Positions 10,978-22,639 of a stretch of 64,000 nucleotides of DNA are shown here, piece by piece (within the stretch, counting starts at the first letter, position 1; each line of letters begins with the position of its first letter). This stretch comes from Setophaga petechia (taxonomy: Eukaryota > Chordata > Aves > Passeriformes > Parulidae), in NCBI GenBank assembly GCA_024362935.1, contig JANCRA010000065.1, forward strand, positions 2,108,001 to 2,172,000, written 5' to 3'. The position numbers were made by a program, and so were the translations under genes. The notes beneath the pieces were generated by a model. It had not been told where the DNA came from. It made no database searches and saw nothing but the letters and a program-made list of their open reading frames with translations.

Positions 10978-11288
10978 ACAGCACCACAGAAACTTCTGGC
11001 TTGGAAGGGATTCTCAAAGATGACGGAGCCCAGCTCCAGGGCCTGCCCAGGGCAGCCTCAGCAACCACACCCTGTGCCCAAGGGCAGTGTGCAAAGACTG
11101 CTGCAGCTCAGTCAGGCTTGGTGCTGTCACCCCTTCCCTGGGGAGACGATTGCAGTGCCCAAGCACCCTCTGGGTCAAGAACCTTTTCCTTGTAGCCAAG
11201 CTAAGCCTGCCCTGGCACATCTTCCAGGCCATTCTCCTGGCTCTTGTCAGCGCCTCCAGGACTGAAGAGACTAGTGCACGGCCTTCTG
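10978..11288 (-). mobile_element. Degenerate CR1 fragment, second unit
   Basis: Duplicate of the CR1 remnant at 3,560-3,870, with more substitutions and indels than neighbouring exons (for example 'gcccagggcagcctcagca' against 'gcccaagcagcctcagct'). Confidence 0.6.
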
Positions 11289-11492
11289 CTTCCCCTCCTG
11301 AGGAAGCTGCTGACTGCTAGAGGGTCCTGCCTAGGAAATTCCACCTCCAAAAGGCGGCAATGACACCAAAGAGAAAGGAGCTGGGACAGAGGAGCTCGGG
11401 CTTTGCAATGATGAGGAGGATGAGAAGGAAGGCTACTGACGCATCCTGGGCAGAAGGAGTTTTACCGGGAGCATTGTTTTGATCTCTTTCAG

Positions 11493-13441
11493 GTGGAAAG
11501 GAGAGGCACAATCAAAAGGAAAGCAAGAGCCCACACTGAGCCGTGAGTTTTGGCCTAGGGTTAAAGGACAGCAAAGTGGAGGAATGGCCAGGAGGAGACG
11601 TGCTCTTTAAGAGTCAGGCTGGGATTGCTTCAAGCCTGTGGCTCCACAGAAAGGCTCTCTTGACCACTTGCCCTTCTTCCCTGCACCTCCTTCTTCCTTT
11701 AGACACATCAATGTTGGCAGCGACTTTCAGGCTGAGCTGCCAGAGCTGCAGAGCAGACCAGCAAGTGAGGATGAAGAGCCTGCAAGCCTGGTCTGGAAGC
11801 CCTGGGAGGAAGATGACTCTGACATGCAAAAACCTGACAGAGGTAGCTTTGCTTCAAGCTTTCCTTCCACCCGTGACATACTTGGGTCTTTCAAAGGCTG
11901 CTTTTGCTGCAAAAGGCGGCGTTTTGCAGGCTCTGCTTCTCTCCTTGTCTGGCCCATCTTCCCGTGTAGAAGTGTGAGAGGCAAGGAGAATGCTCTGCTT
12001 TTGCAGCAGAGCAGGAAAAGGAGCAAGCATCTTGCTCTCCAAATTGCTCAGGGCCATTTGCCACTGCAAGAGGGGAGATTGGGCCTCGCTTCTTATGACA
12101 GAAGCTGCTTTGAAGGGAGAGCCAGCACTGCGTGGGCCCTTGGTTCAGCTGGCGCTGTCTTTACTCTTCTTTTCCTGCTCTCCTAGCTGCTGTCTTTAGC
12201 TCCTGGGCTTTCCTTCTGCCTTGCAGGGCAACCTTTGCCCTGCCTGGCCTCAAGGCTGATTTTCGGTGCCCTTTTCTTGTGCTTGCAGTAAGAGAACTGT
12301 TGGACGTGGCCAGCTCCCGTGGTGTTCCCAGGGCAGCAGCTCACCTGGAGCGCGCCCTGCACCAGGCACGCGGCAGCGTTCCGGTAAGAGGCGGCTGTTT
12401 GGGCACAGAGAAGAGGACAGGGCACAGGGAATGCAGAAGGCGCGGCCACTGGGACAGCCTTTCCTGGCTGCTCTTTGAAGAAGGGTCTTAACAGGGAGCA
12501 GAGCACTTGCTGCCTGCTGTGTCTCTTCCAGCTGCGCCGGGGCTCAGCCCAGACGGCTCCAGCAGGGACAATCTCCCTCCTGGAGGCGGCGGCGGCACAA
12601 GCTCCTGCAGCCTGCTGCCTTGTAAATCGCCCGGAGATCTGGCTTCTCCAAGACATTTGGAGGGCAAATTGCTAGAAGCCTCAGTCAGCTGAGGCCATTC
12701 TGGGTGCAGGAGCAGCAAAATCATTAGGTTGCTGAGCAAAATGCCACTCTTGCGGATCAGGATCAAAGGCTTGGGCAGCAAAAACTAGCGACTGGGAGCA
12801 AATCACAGTGTTTCACCCACATGGCATACAGTGGCTTGAATGTGTGAAGAGGCAAAAGAGCTGAAAGGCAGCGTCTGTGATTTTGGGCTCATTTGGAATG
12901 TGGTGGGGTGGCTAAAGCCTTCTCCCCTTTGGATCTTGCAGGAGGCTCTGGAGATGTTGCTCTCAGGGGGGCCTCCAACAGCTCCAGGCCATGCCATGGC
13001 TGATTATCATTACGCAGGTAAGCAAAGCAGAGCTTCTTCCTTCACTGACAGCTGCTGCCGTCCCCTTCATTCTTGTGGCAAGCGTTTCTGCTTCAACAAA
13101 CTGTGCTTCACAGCAGCACAAGGTCTTGTCTTCTCGGGGGCTGGGGAAAGCACCAGCATCTAGTCCTTGCGCTTTACTTCTTTTCCAATCCTTTTCCCGG
13201 GGGAATGCCTGCTCCTGTCTTCACTACCTTCTGAGGGAGCAGACACCTACACACACATCAATGAGGGCCTGCCAGGATTTTCTGTCGGCAGCCAGCGGGA
13301 TCTGCTTCACGTGCATCAAGGGATCCATTCACCTGCTGCTTTTTATTGCCAGGCTCTGATAGATGGACACCTGAGGAGAAGGAGTCCTTCCAAAAGGCTT
13401 TCCACACCTACGGCAAGGATTTTCATCTCATCCACAAACAG
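11493..13441 (+). CDS. ZNF541-like: ZNF541-like copy C, 3'-truncated
   Basis: Exons 11,493-11,542, 11,703-11,842, 12,289-12,383, 12,942-13,017 and 13,353-13,441 match copy B exon for exon, with open frames and intact GT-AG sites. They encode the basic linker, ELM2, the linking helices and the first half of SANT. Unit similarity ends at about 13,617, and I do not find the second SANT exon or the split-finger exons in the following sequence. As placed here, the product would lack the third SANT helix, the finger and the basic tail. It is therefore either a truncated pseudogene at the edge of the array or evidence of a misassembled junction. Exons show a few amino-acid changes (L to R and N to H in the helix exon, D to Y in the SANT loop). 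Confidence 0.72.
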
Positions 13442-13617
13442 GTAAAGCCACGGGACATTCTTTAGCCGAGCAGTTCATCAGGAGGAAAGCTGGCTTATTT
13501 CTGCTTGCAAACACTGGCCTTCAGTCTCTCTCTTCTCAAGTCCCAAGTATGTTCAAGTAGTAACAGAACGGGACATCAAAGGCCTGTGTGAAAAGGATGA
13601 TCCTGCCTCTGCGGCCC

Positions 13618-14789
13618 CTGAGAATTCTGACCAGCAGTAACAGAGACTCTCCTAAGGCCCCATTTACGATTGCACTTTTACAGCCCTGGGGATGCCAGTG
13701 AAGGAAACCATGTGTCATGTAATGCGTGGCATGTATGACCAGAGTCACCAAACACCACCTAAACATGGAATTGTTCCACCTCTCTAGGACAGGCAGAAAT
13801 TTAAAGAATTAACTGTGGACTTGAAGGCAGAAGAGGCCAGGGGAGGAAAACAACTCTGAGGGGAAAAAACCACCATCTCTGGAGGGAGAAACATCTCTGC
13901 CTGCTCAGAATTGGTCGAGGGAACATGTCTCTATTGCTCTCCTGAAAGGGATGCTTTAGCTGACCTTTGCAACTCCAACTGCCTTTAACCAGGTCCAGGA
14001 AGATTCATTCATGTAAATGTTAACTAAATAGATAGGTAGGAAGATGGACACATAGATCTCACTACTATAATCTCCCTTTACTGTCCTCTCTCTTGCTACA
14101 CACATCAAAACTTGGTAGCCAGTGTCCCAGTCAGCAGCAATCCTGGGATTTCTCTCCTGTTGCTCAAAAAAGCACACTCTTGGGGAATCTGGAGCATGTG
14201 GGTCTTTATGGAAAGGGATCAGACCCAGAGCATTGCACTGGGAACTGCACTCTTTGTGCATCTGTGCTCGGGCAAGTTCTCTTAGACTCAACCACACTGA
14301 TGGTGCTGAAGTGGCTGGAATCAGAAATGCAGCCCAGCCCCTCCCAGCTCCTGTCATCTCTGAGGAACAGCTGGAATGCAAAGCATTGATCTCCTGCTCA
14401 ATTCCCAAACATAACACACTCCGATTCCCCGGGCTGCAGAAAGTCTCAGGTACTATTCAACTCAAAGAGATCTTTAAGACCATCCATCAAGGCCTGGAAA
14501 CACAAAAGCTCCATCTGCATCAAGGTCCACAAAGGGTGCAGAATGACTTCCAGAGCTTGATAAGGGCATAAAAGATTTTGCAGAAGCATCCCTGCTTGCT
14601 GGAAAAAGAGAAAATGAACAGGGCTTCTCCTCCTTGGAAACCCAAAACCCACAAGACAGAAGTGTCAGCCACTCCAGTGTCTGAAGCCCTTGGATGCAGT
14701 GAGGGGATGTCTGGCGGGAAACAGCCCTTGTGCTGAGCACTGCCACGCAGGGATCGATGGAAGTCTGCCTGAAGGTCCCTCACGAGACT
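13618..14789. other. Flank of the tandem array, no gene recognised
   Basis: Unique sequence after the duplication breakpoint. Open frames at 14,093-14,571 (plus) and 13,956-14,417 (minus) overlap and show no domain. I cannot assign the segment to a known repeat by eye. Confidence 0.5.
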
Positions 14790-15130
14790 CCCGTTGTCCA
14801 GGCCAAAGCTCCCTCAGCACCTCCTCCCTGGCCTTGTGCTGCACCCCCTTGCCCAGCTCCCCTGTCCTTGTGTGCACACGCTGCAGCCCCTCCATGGCTT
14901 TGTGCTTCCCAGGGCCCACAGCTGCACACAGCACTCCAGCTGTGGCCGCAGCGCTGCCCAGCACAGGGCCACGCTCCCTGCCCTGCTCCTGCTGCCCCCC
15001 TGCTGCTGGCACAGGCCACCGTGCCCTCGGCCTGCTTGGCCCCCTGGCCACACGCTGCCTCATCTTCAGCTGCTCAAGGCCGCCAGCCCTGCGTCCTTTT
15101 GGCCCACGCAGCTCCCCAGCCACAACGGTG
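14790..15130 (-). mobile_element. CR1 LINE fragment, antisense
   Basis: The plus strand shows a CR1 antisense pattern: 'agctccctcagcacctcctc', 'cctccatggctttgtgcttc', 'ctgcacacagcactccagct' and 'gctgctggcacaggccac'. It resembles the CR1 3' region and is GC-rich against AT-rich surroundings. Confidence 0.55.
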
Positions 15131-16498
15131 CCCATTGCACTGCAGATACAGCAGGCACCATTGCAAGATGGCCTTCCTTGTCTACCACCTCATGTTCCAA
15201 GTAGGTATCATAAAGTTTGATAGGAAGAGGATTCTAAGTCACTCTATTTATATTAAAATGATCTAATTTAACTGTAGAAGAAATTGCTCTGTGTTAAATT
15301 TCCCTATCTGCTGTCAGCAAGCATTGTTCTCTTTGCAAAACTTGCTTTTTAGTTCTTCAAAGCTCTGAGATGGAAATTTAAAAATATCTACCTCTGCCTT
15401 TGTTATTGTTTTAGCAGGAATGAAAATGGATTTTCTTTCGGCCTTCCTAGCTGGCCCTCTACAGTCTACTGCTACTGGCCAAGATCACATCCTTTTCTAG
15501 AATTCTTAAACACCACAAATATGAAATGTTCTTTTCTCACTCACCTCAGGATCTTCCGCACTGCTCAATACACACTTCAAGTGACCTGTAGTAGGAAGGG
15601 AAAATGAACCAGATGCTGTCAGAAAACTGCCTGGGCCTTTGAATCCCACAGAACAAGTCAACCCAAACCGAGATGATTTCCCATTTCACAACTTCCCTCC
15701 TGGAGACACATTTCATTCACACAGCCAGAAAAAGATCAGGTCAATACACTTTGGCCTGTTTAGCCAGTAAATGAATACAAACATGATCAAGAAAATGCAA
15801 ATTGTTCTTTAACACTCAATGCTCCTGTTCTACCAAACACATAAAACAGCTTCTAAAATCCTCTCCTTCAGGTCTGGTTTTTTTCAATCAGTAACATGCA
15901 CCAGTTCTCATTCACTTGCAGGAAACAGTTGCCCAGAAAAGCTTCCCAAAATCCCCCTGAGCTGTGGCAGTTCTATTGTGGAAGAGCACAGCAGCACCTC
16001 TAGGGTTCAGCAGCAGACACTCACTGCTTTAGAGTTTGCACTTCCTTTCGAAGGGAGTAACTATTTTAGCACTCAGTAAAAGGGCAAGTTAGACAGTCAA
16101 ATCCCTTCATGACAAAACTTAGAAAGAAAGAAGCTTTCCCTGAATTCTGGGAACAACTGCAGAGTTTTTAGAAGGCATTCCCTGAAGGTCTGCCAGTCTG
16201 CATTTTCAAAGGTGTCTTGCTTGTCCCATCAAACTGAGGCAATGACAGACTCTGCTGCCACAGACTCTCCCGTGGAGGGAACAGAACCCCTGCAGCTTCC
16301 CCTGCAAATGCTGCCCCTGTGGCTACAGACACCCCCTTTTAGCTGAACGCCTTGACAGGAGCTTTACCAAACCAGCGGCATCCTAATGCTCTTTCTGTTT
16401 CAAAATCAGAAACTCAGTCACCAAGAAAGAGCAGGAAGACACACAAAAGCCAGGTTAGGATACACCCTAACCTAAGCAGAAGGGAAACCTCTACTTAC
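15131..16498. other. AT-rich gene-poor stretch
   Basis: No gene, RNA or recognisable repeat. Short open frames (for example 15,819-16,079) have no domain. Confidence 0.5.
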
Positions 16499-16587
16499 GG
16501 TAGAAGTGTGTCATGTAGTAGGCAGAAAAAGTAATGCCATAGGCAGCAAAAGCTGCCGTGGCCAGATGGTGAAACATGGTAGCAGTG
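16499..16587 (-). CDS. Orphan exon-like segment with hydrophobic helix
   Basis: On the minus strand an 89-nt segment lies between a good acceptor (actcccacag) and a near-perfect donor (ACC|GTAAGT). One frame is open throughout: one leading base, then 29 codons. It encodes a hydrophobic peptide including MFHHLATAAFAAYGITF and SAYYMTHFY, which looks like one membrane-spanning helix. I do not recognise the protein and found no partner exons. It could belong to a larger gene whose other exons lie outside the window, or be a chance match. Confidence 0.4.
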
Positions 16588-17046
16588 CTGTGGGAGTTCA
16601 CCACAACATCAGAAAACACAGAGCTCTTGTCAGTGGGCAGCTACCCACTGACAAAGGCGCCAGCCAGGAAAGTTCTCCTCAACTGAGCAAGGCCTAGGGC
16701 TGCTCTGACACTCAGGCCTTCTGTGCACCAAGGCAACCTTCTGATGTCACTGTGACCAGGTGGCAACCATGCCCTGACATCACAAAGGAAACGCTCCATG
16801 TTGATCTGGGAATTTATGCAAAGCAATAACCAACCTTCTCTACAGCAAACACAAAAGAGCCTGGGAAGTTCTCCTCTGACACAAAGCGGCAAAAATTCCC
16901 TTCATGGGCCAAACCCTGTTGTTCAGGGGATCCAAGAGGAACTCCAAGAGTGCCCCATGCACCTACAGCCTGTACCCCAGCTGAGCACTCAGATGGGACA
17001 CAAGCAAAGGAAATCAGACCAAGAAAATGGCCCACAGCATTGCACA
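16588..17046. other. No feature recognised
   Basis: Contains overlapping short frames on both strands without a domain. Nothing is supported between the orphan exon and the LTR. Confidence 0.45.
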
Positions 17047-17473
17047 TGTGAGAAACTACCCTTCCTTTAAATTTTTAAAGGTTTATTAAACCTTAAGAAA
17101 GGACTGAATAAGGAAAAATTGCAGCATTGGGAGTCTCCATGAGTAGCAGAAATGTGTTCATCTACAAAAAGGATGCTCTGCCTTTTATACCCTTAGCTCC
17201 TCCAAAAGTTTTGTCAGTCAACTCTTTCTCTGCTGTCCATTGGTGGAGATTACTTTCTTGCATCTTGACTGGAGGTCAGGTGTTGTTACACCCTGCCTGC
17301 TGGTCCCAAACCAGCCCTCCCCAAATGCCCTGACTCCCAAGGCTGTTACAAGGGGGACAGGAAAGAGGACTATGGTAGGATATTTTACAATATCATCACT
17401 ACACATTTGAACATCCACATAACATTTACTTCTTAATTGTCAGAGCCAACCATTGCATTACTCGTCTAGAACA
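17047..17473 (-). mobile_element. Solo LTR, antisense (class I-type family)
   Basis: Resembles the reverse complement of the LTR at 44,026-44,481. It shows a polyadenylation-type region (ggtttattaaacc) at its left, a TATA box on the minus strand (gccttttataccc near 17,180) and 'ggtggagattactttcttgc' matching the antisense of the sense copy. The right end 'cttaattgtcagagccaacc' recurs at about 30,390. No clear target-site duplication is visible. Confidence 0.6.
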
Positions 17474-18766
17474 TACAGAACCAGGAAAGAAGCCACATTT
17501 GGCATCACAGCTGAAATGCTTCCTAACAAATCTCCCCACATATTTGCCCCTTTATTGGACATGCCCAGGGCTCCGGTGCCTGTACATTTCTGCTTTTCTT
17601 CCCCTTTGGCAGCAGTCAAACTGGTAACTTGTGGGGAATCCAAGGGCTTTGTGGGGGCTGCATTGCTCTGCACACACCCAGGCCACCCGTGGCACAGAGC
17701 TTTGGTGCCTAAAAGGATAAATCAGCTGGAAAAAGTTTCATTTTGACCTATCTTACCTACTAACAGAAGCTGCCAAAATGAAAGTCACCAAGCAGGGCCT
17801 GATCCCTGCTGCCAGCTCAGGGTTAGAAAGGAGGCATTACTTTCTTTCAGTGCTGGGTGCATAGGGAATCACTTCCCTAAGCCCTGCACACCCAGCAATC
17901 TCACCTACCAGTTTGCATCTATGGAACTAAGACATATTCAATACTTTGCTGAAACTCCCAGGCTAAACATTACACCAAATTTATTGACATATTTCAGTCA
18001 CTTCTCAGAATTTATTGACATCAGAGTAGGGGTGTCCTGTAGGTCCCTGGTGGTTGTTGCCAGAGGTTCAGGAGGAGATCCATGCACAAAAGAACCTAAG
18101 AAACAACTGGGCTTGCAAAGCAAATGTATTCCATTAGTTGCAGTAGCAAATGATACATACCAACCCCTGGATTCCCAAAAATCCACTGAGCAGGAGAAGG
18201 AGATGGAGCGTGGTGCTCGGCAGCAGGGGCAGGTAGGCAGTGCACTTCCAGGACATTCCCTGGATCAAAATGCTGTGCATCTCATCCTTCTCACCCTTCC
18301 AGCTCAGAACCAGGCTTGTATCTCCTGCTCAGGGGTGGAATTTCCCAGTTACAGCATTGGCTCACACATGGTTGGCTGTGAGATGATGGCTCAGGATGAC
18401 TCCATGACTCCCTGCCACCAAGGGCTCCATTATGCATTGTTCCCCTTTCCAAGCTTGACTGCCCACCAATTGACCAATACATTGTTTATCTTTCAAGGGT
18501 CAAGGTCCCACCTGTTAAACAAGATACTTTTCTTCATTGTCTTGTCAACCTGCTCAAACATTGATCAAATATGGCGGGGCCTGGGACACGACTCTGGTTC
18601 CTGACACAGTTGTTTAGGACATAATCCCATTCCTCAAACTCTCCTTTGGTGGTCAAGAGCCTCCTAAAAACACTTTCTTCCCTTTGAATGATTCCAGCTA
18701 CCTTCTTGGCAGGACCACTCTCCTTATTCTCAAGGCCAAGATAGCCACTTGCACACAGTAAGCACT
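17474..18766. other. Uncharacterised segment with a 227-codon open frame
   Basis: The plus-strand frame 17,921-18,604 is open for 227 codons but has mixed, domain-free composition, with no signal peptide or membrane segment. It ends next to an LTR, so it is more likely chance or repeat-derived than a gene. A short satellite-like repeat of 'tttattgacat' occurs near 17,980 and 18,010. Confidence 0.35.
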
Positions 18767-19432
18767 TATCCTGGGTTGGCTGTATGATGCTTTTATCCCA
18801 AATCGTCTTGTTCTGTTTATGCTGAATAATAAGTTTTGCACCTTTAAGACTTATTGCAGAGTGATGGGGGGAGAGAAGTGCAAAGTTTTTTTGGTTTTTT
18901 TTTTTTCTCCAGACACTGCTCTCACTCCCACACATTCCTCCTCCTGGACTGTTGTCTGCAGACAGACGGCAGGACAGAGCTCTTCTTTTGCTTTTTAGTT
19001 AGTGTCAGCTAGCTGAGGCAAAGAAGTTCCCTGGACTGTGGTTTTTTTTCCTTTTCTTTGGACCACTTGAAACCTGCTCTGGACTGAACACCCAGGGCAG
19101 CACTGGCAGCTCACATTTCTGGCCCACCGGGCCGGGCCTGGCCTGCGACAATTCCAGCACCGGAGGGACTGATCAGAGACTGAGTGAGCTGAGCCACAAC
19201 CCGGGGACGGGGTTTTCTCAGTTTGTCATCTCTTTTAGAGTGGCAAGGGTCTCATTGTCTGATATTGTTTTAGTTTTATTTTTAATATACAGGGGGCTTT
19301 TTTCCACTTTTCTCCAAGGAGGTATTTTTTCCTCCCAGACCAGTTAGGGGGAAGGGCCAATTGGATCTGGTTTTTTTTCCCCACCAGAGCTCCTTGGGGG
19401 ATTCTTCCCCAAATTTACCCTAAACCTGGACA
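18767..19432 (+). mobile_element. ERVL-type solo LTR
   Basis: Starts TATCCTGGGTTGG and ends CCTAAACCTGGACA, close to the inverted-repeat termini TGTCC...GGACA. It aligns along its length with the LTR at 29,578-30,224: 'ctgtttatgctg', 'cctggactgt', 'gccggagggactga', 'tttgtcatctct' and 'ttccactt.tctcc'. No target-site duplication or internal region is seen. The ERVL label is from resemblance to songbird LTRs and is inference. Confidence 0.65.
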
Positions 19433-19763
19433 ATTATATACCAAGACAAAACTTTTGAAAGTTTTAACTCGATGACTTAATATACTTGAGATAAAAAATA
19501 TCTAAAAAAACTAACACACAATCTAACACACCTTAGTAAAACAATTCATATTACAAATATACAAAACACAAAACCGAACACCACTATAATTTCTCAGACA
19601 TTTTAACCAAACAATTAAACTTTAATAACATCCTTAAGTACGCTAAAACAATTTAAAATATTTTTAAAAGATTTAATGGGTGTGTGTAGTTTTCTTTGGA
19701 TATTGGTTTTTGAATTGTTAGAGGCTAGATGATTTAAAAAATTGGACTTTTATAGGAATTAAT
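19433..19763. other. AT-rich segment between LTR and zinc-finger locus
   Basis: Strongly A/T-rich with repeated 'ctaacacac' and 'aaaacaattaa' motifs. No gene seen. Confidence 0.6.
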
Positions 19764-20187
19764 CAGCTGAGAAGGCAGCACTCTGCAAACAGAACTGACT
19801 GAAAATGAACGGGACAGAAACCAGTAACTCTGAAAGTTTTATTTGCTATCAAACACATCCCACACATCCAGCCCCACACAATCCCAATCCCATTGCTCCA
19901 AATTGTAATCCCACTTCTACCAATTGCCTCCCAGCCCCATCTGACCATGGTGGCTATGGAATGAAGTGAGTTTGACCTGGGATTGAGTTTTCTTGAGGTG
20001 GGAACATGCAATCAGAGAGGGGTTTGAGCATTTATGGGTTAAAAATAATTTGTTTTCAGTGGGATTTGAGTGGTTTTGAAGTAAGAGATAAATCCCTCTT
20101 GACTTTTGGAGTGCAAAGAGATGGAGAAGGGAAAAAAATTAAGGCCAGACAAAAAGGAGAAGCAGCCAGGTGTCTTCCCAACATGGA

Positions 20188-20301
20188 TCACAGGGAATGT
20201 GAGTGACCAGGGCTGTGCCCAAAGTGCCTCCTCCAGTGGGGGATGGAGCTGGAGCAGCGCACGAAGCTCTTCCCGCACTCGGGGCACTCGCAGGGCTTCC
20301 C
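20188..20301 (-). pseudogene. C2H2 finger stranded behind the stop codon, locus 1
   Basis: Directly after the TAA that ends the zinc-finger exon, the same frame stays open for 37 codons to TGA (20,188-20,190). It encodes GKPCECPECGKSF and then SSSIPHWRRHFGH, with perfect C-x2-C-x12-H-x3-H spacing. The stop therefore separates one good finger from the array. The same TAA exists in locus 2, so it predates the duplication. Readthrough is possible but not shown. Confidence 0.7.
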
Positions 20302-21448
<1,147 letters not shown>

Positions 21449-22369
21449 CTGGTTTGGGGAAAACAAGGGATGAGCAGGTTGAGTTTGAAGGTCCCTCTGC
21501 CCAAGTCCGTCTCTAAAAGTCACCGGTCATCTGGGCTGCAAAAAAACCTCGCAAACACCAAGATTCAACCCTGGAAAAGCCTCCCAGTAGTTCCCTGTCC
21601 CTGGTTCCTCCCCTTTAATGTTCAGGGGTTCCCCCCTGTCTCAGCTGCTGGGGGTCACACTTGGACTGGGGGTCCCCCTTCTCCTCGGTGCCCGCCCTGC
21701 CCAGGCTGCTGGCAGTCCCAGCAATGCCAAAAGCTCCCCCCTCTTGGCTCTTCCCATTTTGGGATGCTGGGGCTGTTTGGGCTCCCAGGCTCCCTTCTCC
21801 CCTCATTCTCTGCTCGGGGCTGCAGCAGCTCCAAGGAGTCACCCCTGCCCCTCTCCAGGCTCTTGAGGCTCCCGCCAATGGCGGCGCTCCCCCCTCTCTG
21901 GGCTCCCCACTTTGGGCTCCTGGGGGACACAGGGCTCTGCTCCTCCAGGCTGCCTTTGCCGGCAGCCCCCACCGCCACCCCCTGATGTCCCCCCGAGGGG
22001 CCTTTTCCGCTCAGCCTTGGACTCCTTCATTCTCCTAACATCCCCCCAAAAACCCAACTGGGAGGGACCCCCCGGGATATCTGGGCCGAGCACCCCCTCC
22101 CCGCTCACCTGCAGGATGAGGGGGGGGCGATGATCTTACAGCTGGGGGCTGCAAATTCAAGGAGGGCTCGAGCCTGTGGTCCCTTCTGCTTTCCTAGATC
22201 CATCTTTGTCCCTCCTCTTCCTCCCCGCTCCTCCTCTTCCATCCCTCCTCCTCCACCTTTCTAACCCCACCTCTTTCTCATATTTCCATTTCTCTTCCTG
22301 CATGACTCCTCCTCCCCCCTAACCCCGCCTCCTCCTCCCCCTCCATCCCTGCCCTTCCCTCCCTCCTCC
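21449..22369 (-). other. 5' region of zinc-finger locus 1
   Basis: Intron and probable untranslated exon. On the minus strand a CTGCAG|GTGAGC donor lies at 22,109/22,108, suggesting an upstream exon ending there. The following CT-rich stretch to 22,369 (repeated tcctcctcc) is purine-rich on the transcribed strand. The segment 21,620-22,130 is copied at 34,260-34,690 and in part at 25,208-25,440. Confidence 0.45.
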
Positions 22370-22490
22370 TCCTCCCCCAGCAGCAGCCACACCCTCGGGG
22401 CCCCTTCCCGCAGCCCTCGCAGCCCGCGGCAGGAGCGGCCATGGAGCCGAGACAGGTCGGGATGGGCAGCGCGGGGCTCTCGGCTGCTCC
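22370..22490 (-). promoter_or_regulatory. CpG-rich promoter candidate of zinc-finger locus 1
   Basis: CpG-dense segment (cttcccgcagccctcgcagc, gcggcaggagcggcc) at the 5' end of the minus-strand gene, without a TATA box. A similar sequence in inverted orientation is found at 25,010-25,130. Confidence 0.4.
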
Positions 22491-22639
22491 CAGCCGCTGC
22501 GGGCAGGGGGAAGCCGGCCTGGGCCAAAGGAGAGGCAAACTGGGCAAACTGGGGGCTGCTTCCAGCCCTTGGGGCTCCACTCGGCACATCCGCCGGGGAA
22601 ACGCACACAGGGCTGGGGGATCCCAGCAGTGGCAGCACT

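Larger units (their letters stand above)
7415..13617 (+). repeat. 7.41-kb tandem unit, second copy (truncated)
   Basis: This copy follows the first head to tail and differs from it by scattered substitutions and a few 1-4 bp indels. Similarity stops abruptly in the intron after the first SANT exon: unit one continues with 'ccggcccttttctcc' at about 6,193, while this one turns into unrelated sequence at about 13,617. The very low divergence suggests a recent duplication or ongoing gene conversion. Confidence 0.93.

Noticed and set aside
14690..15266. Overlapping 130-180 codon frames on both strands
   Set aside because: They coincide with a GC-rich CR1 fragment. Open frames on both strands are compositional.
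17921..18604. 227-codon plus-strand open frame as a gene
   Set aside because: No domain, no splice context, next to LTR DNA and overlapping repeated words. Length alone is not enough in a 64-kb window.
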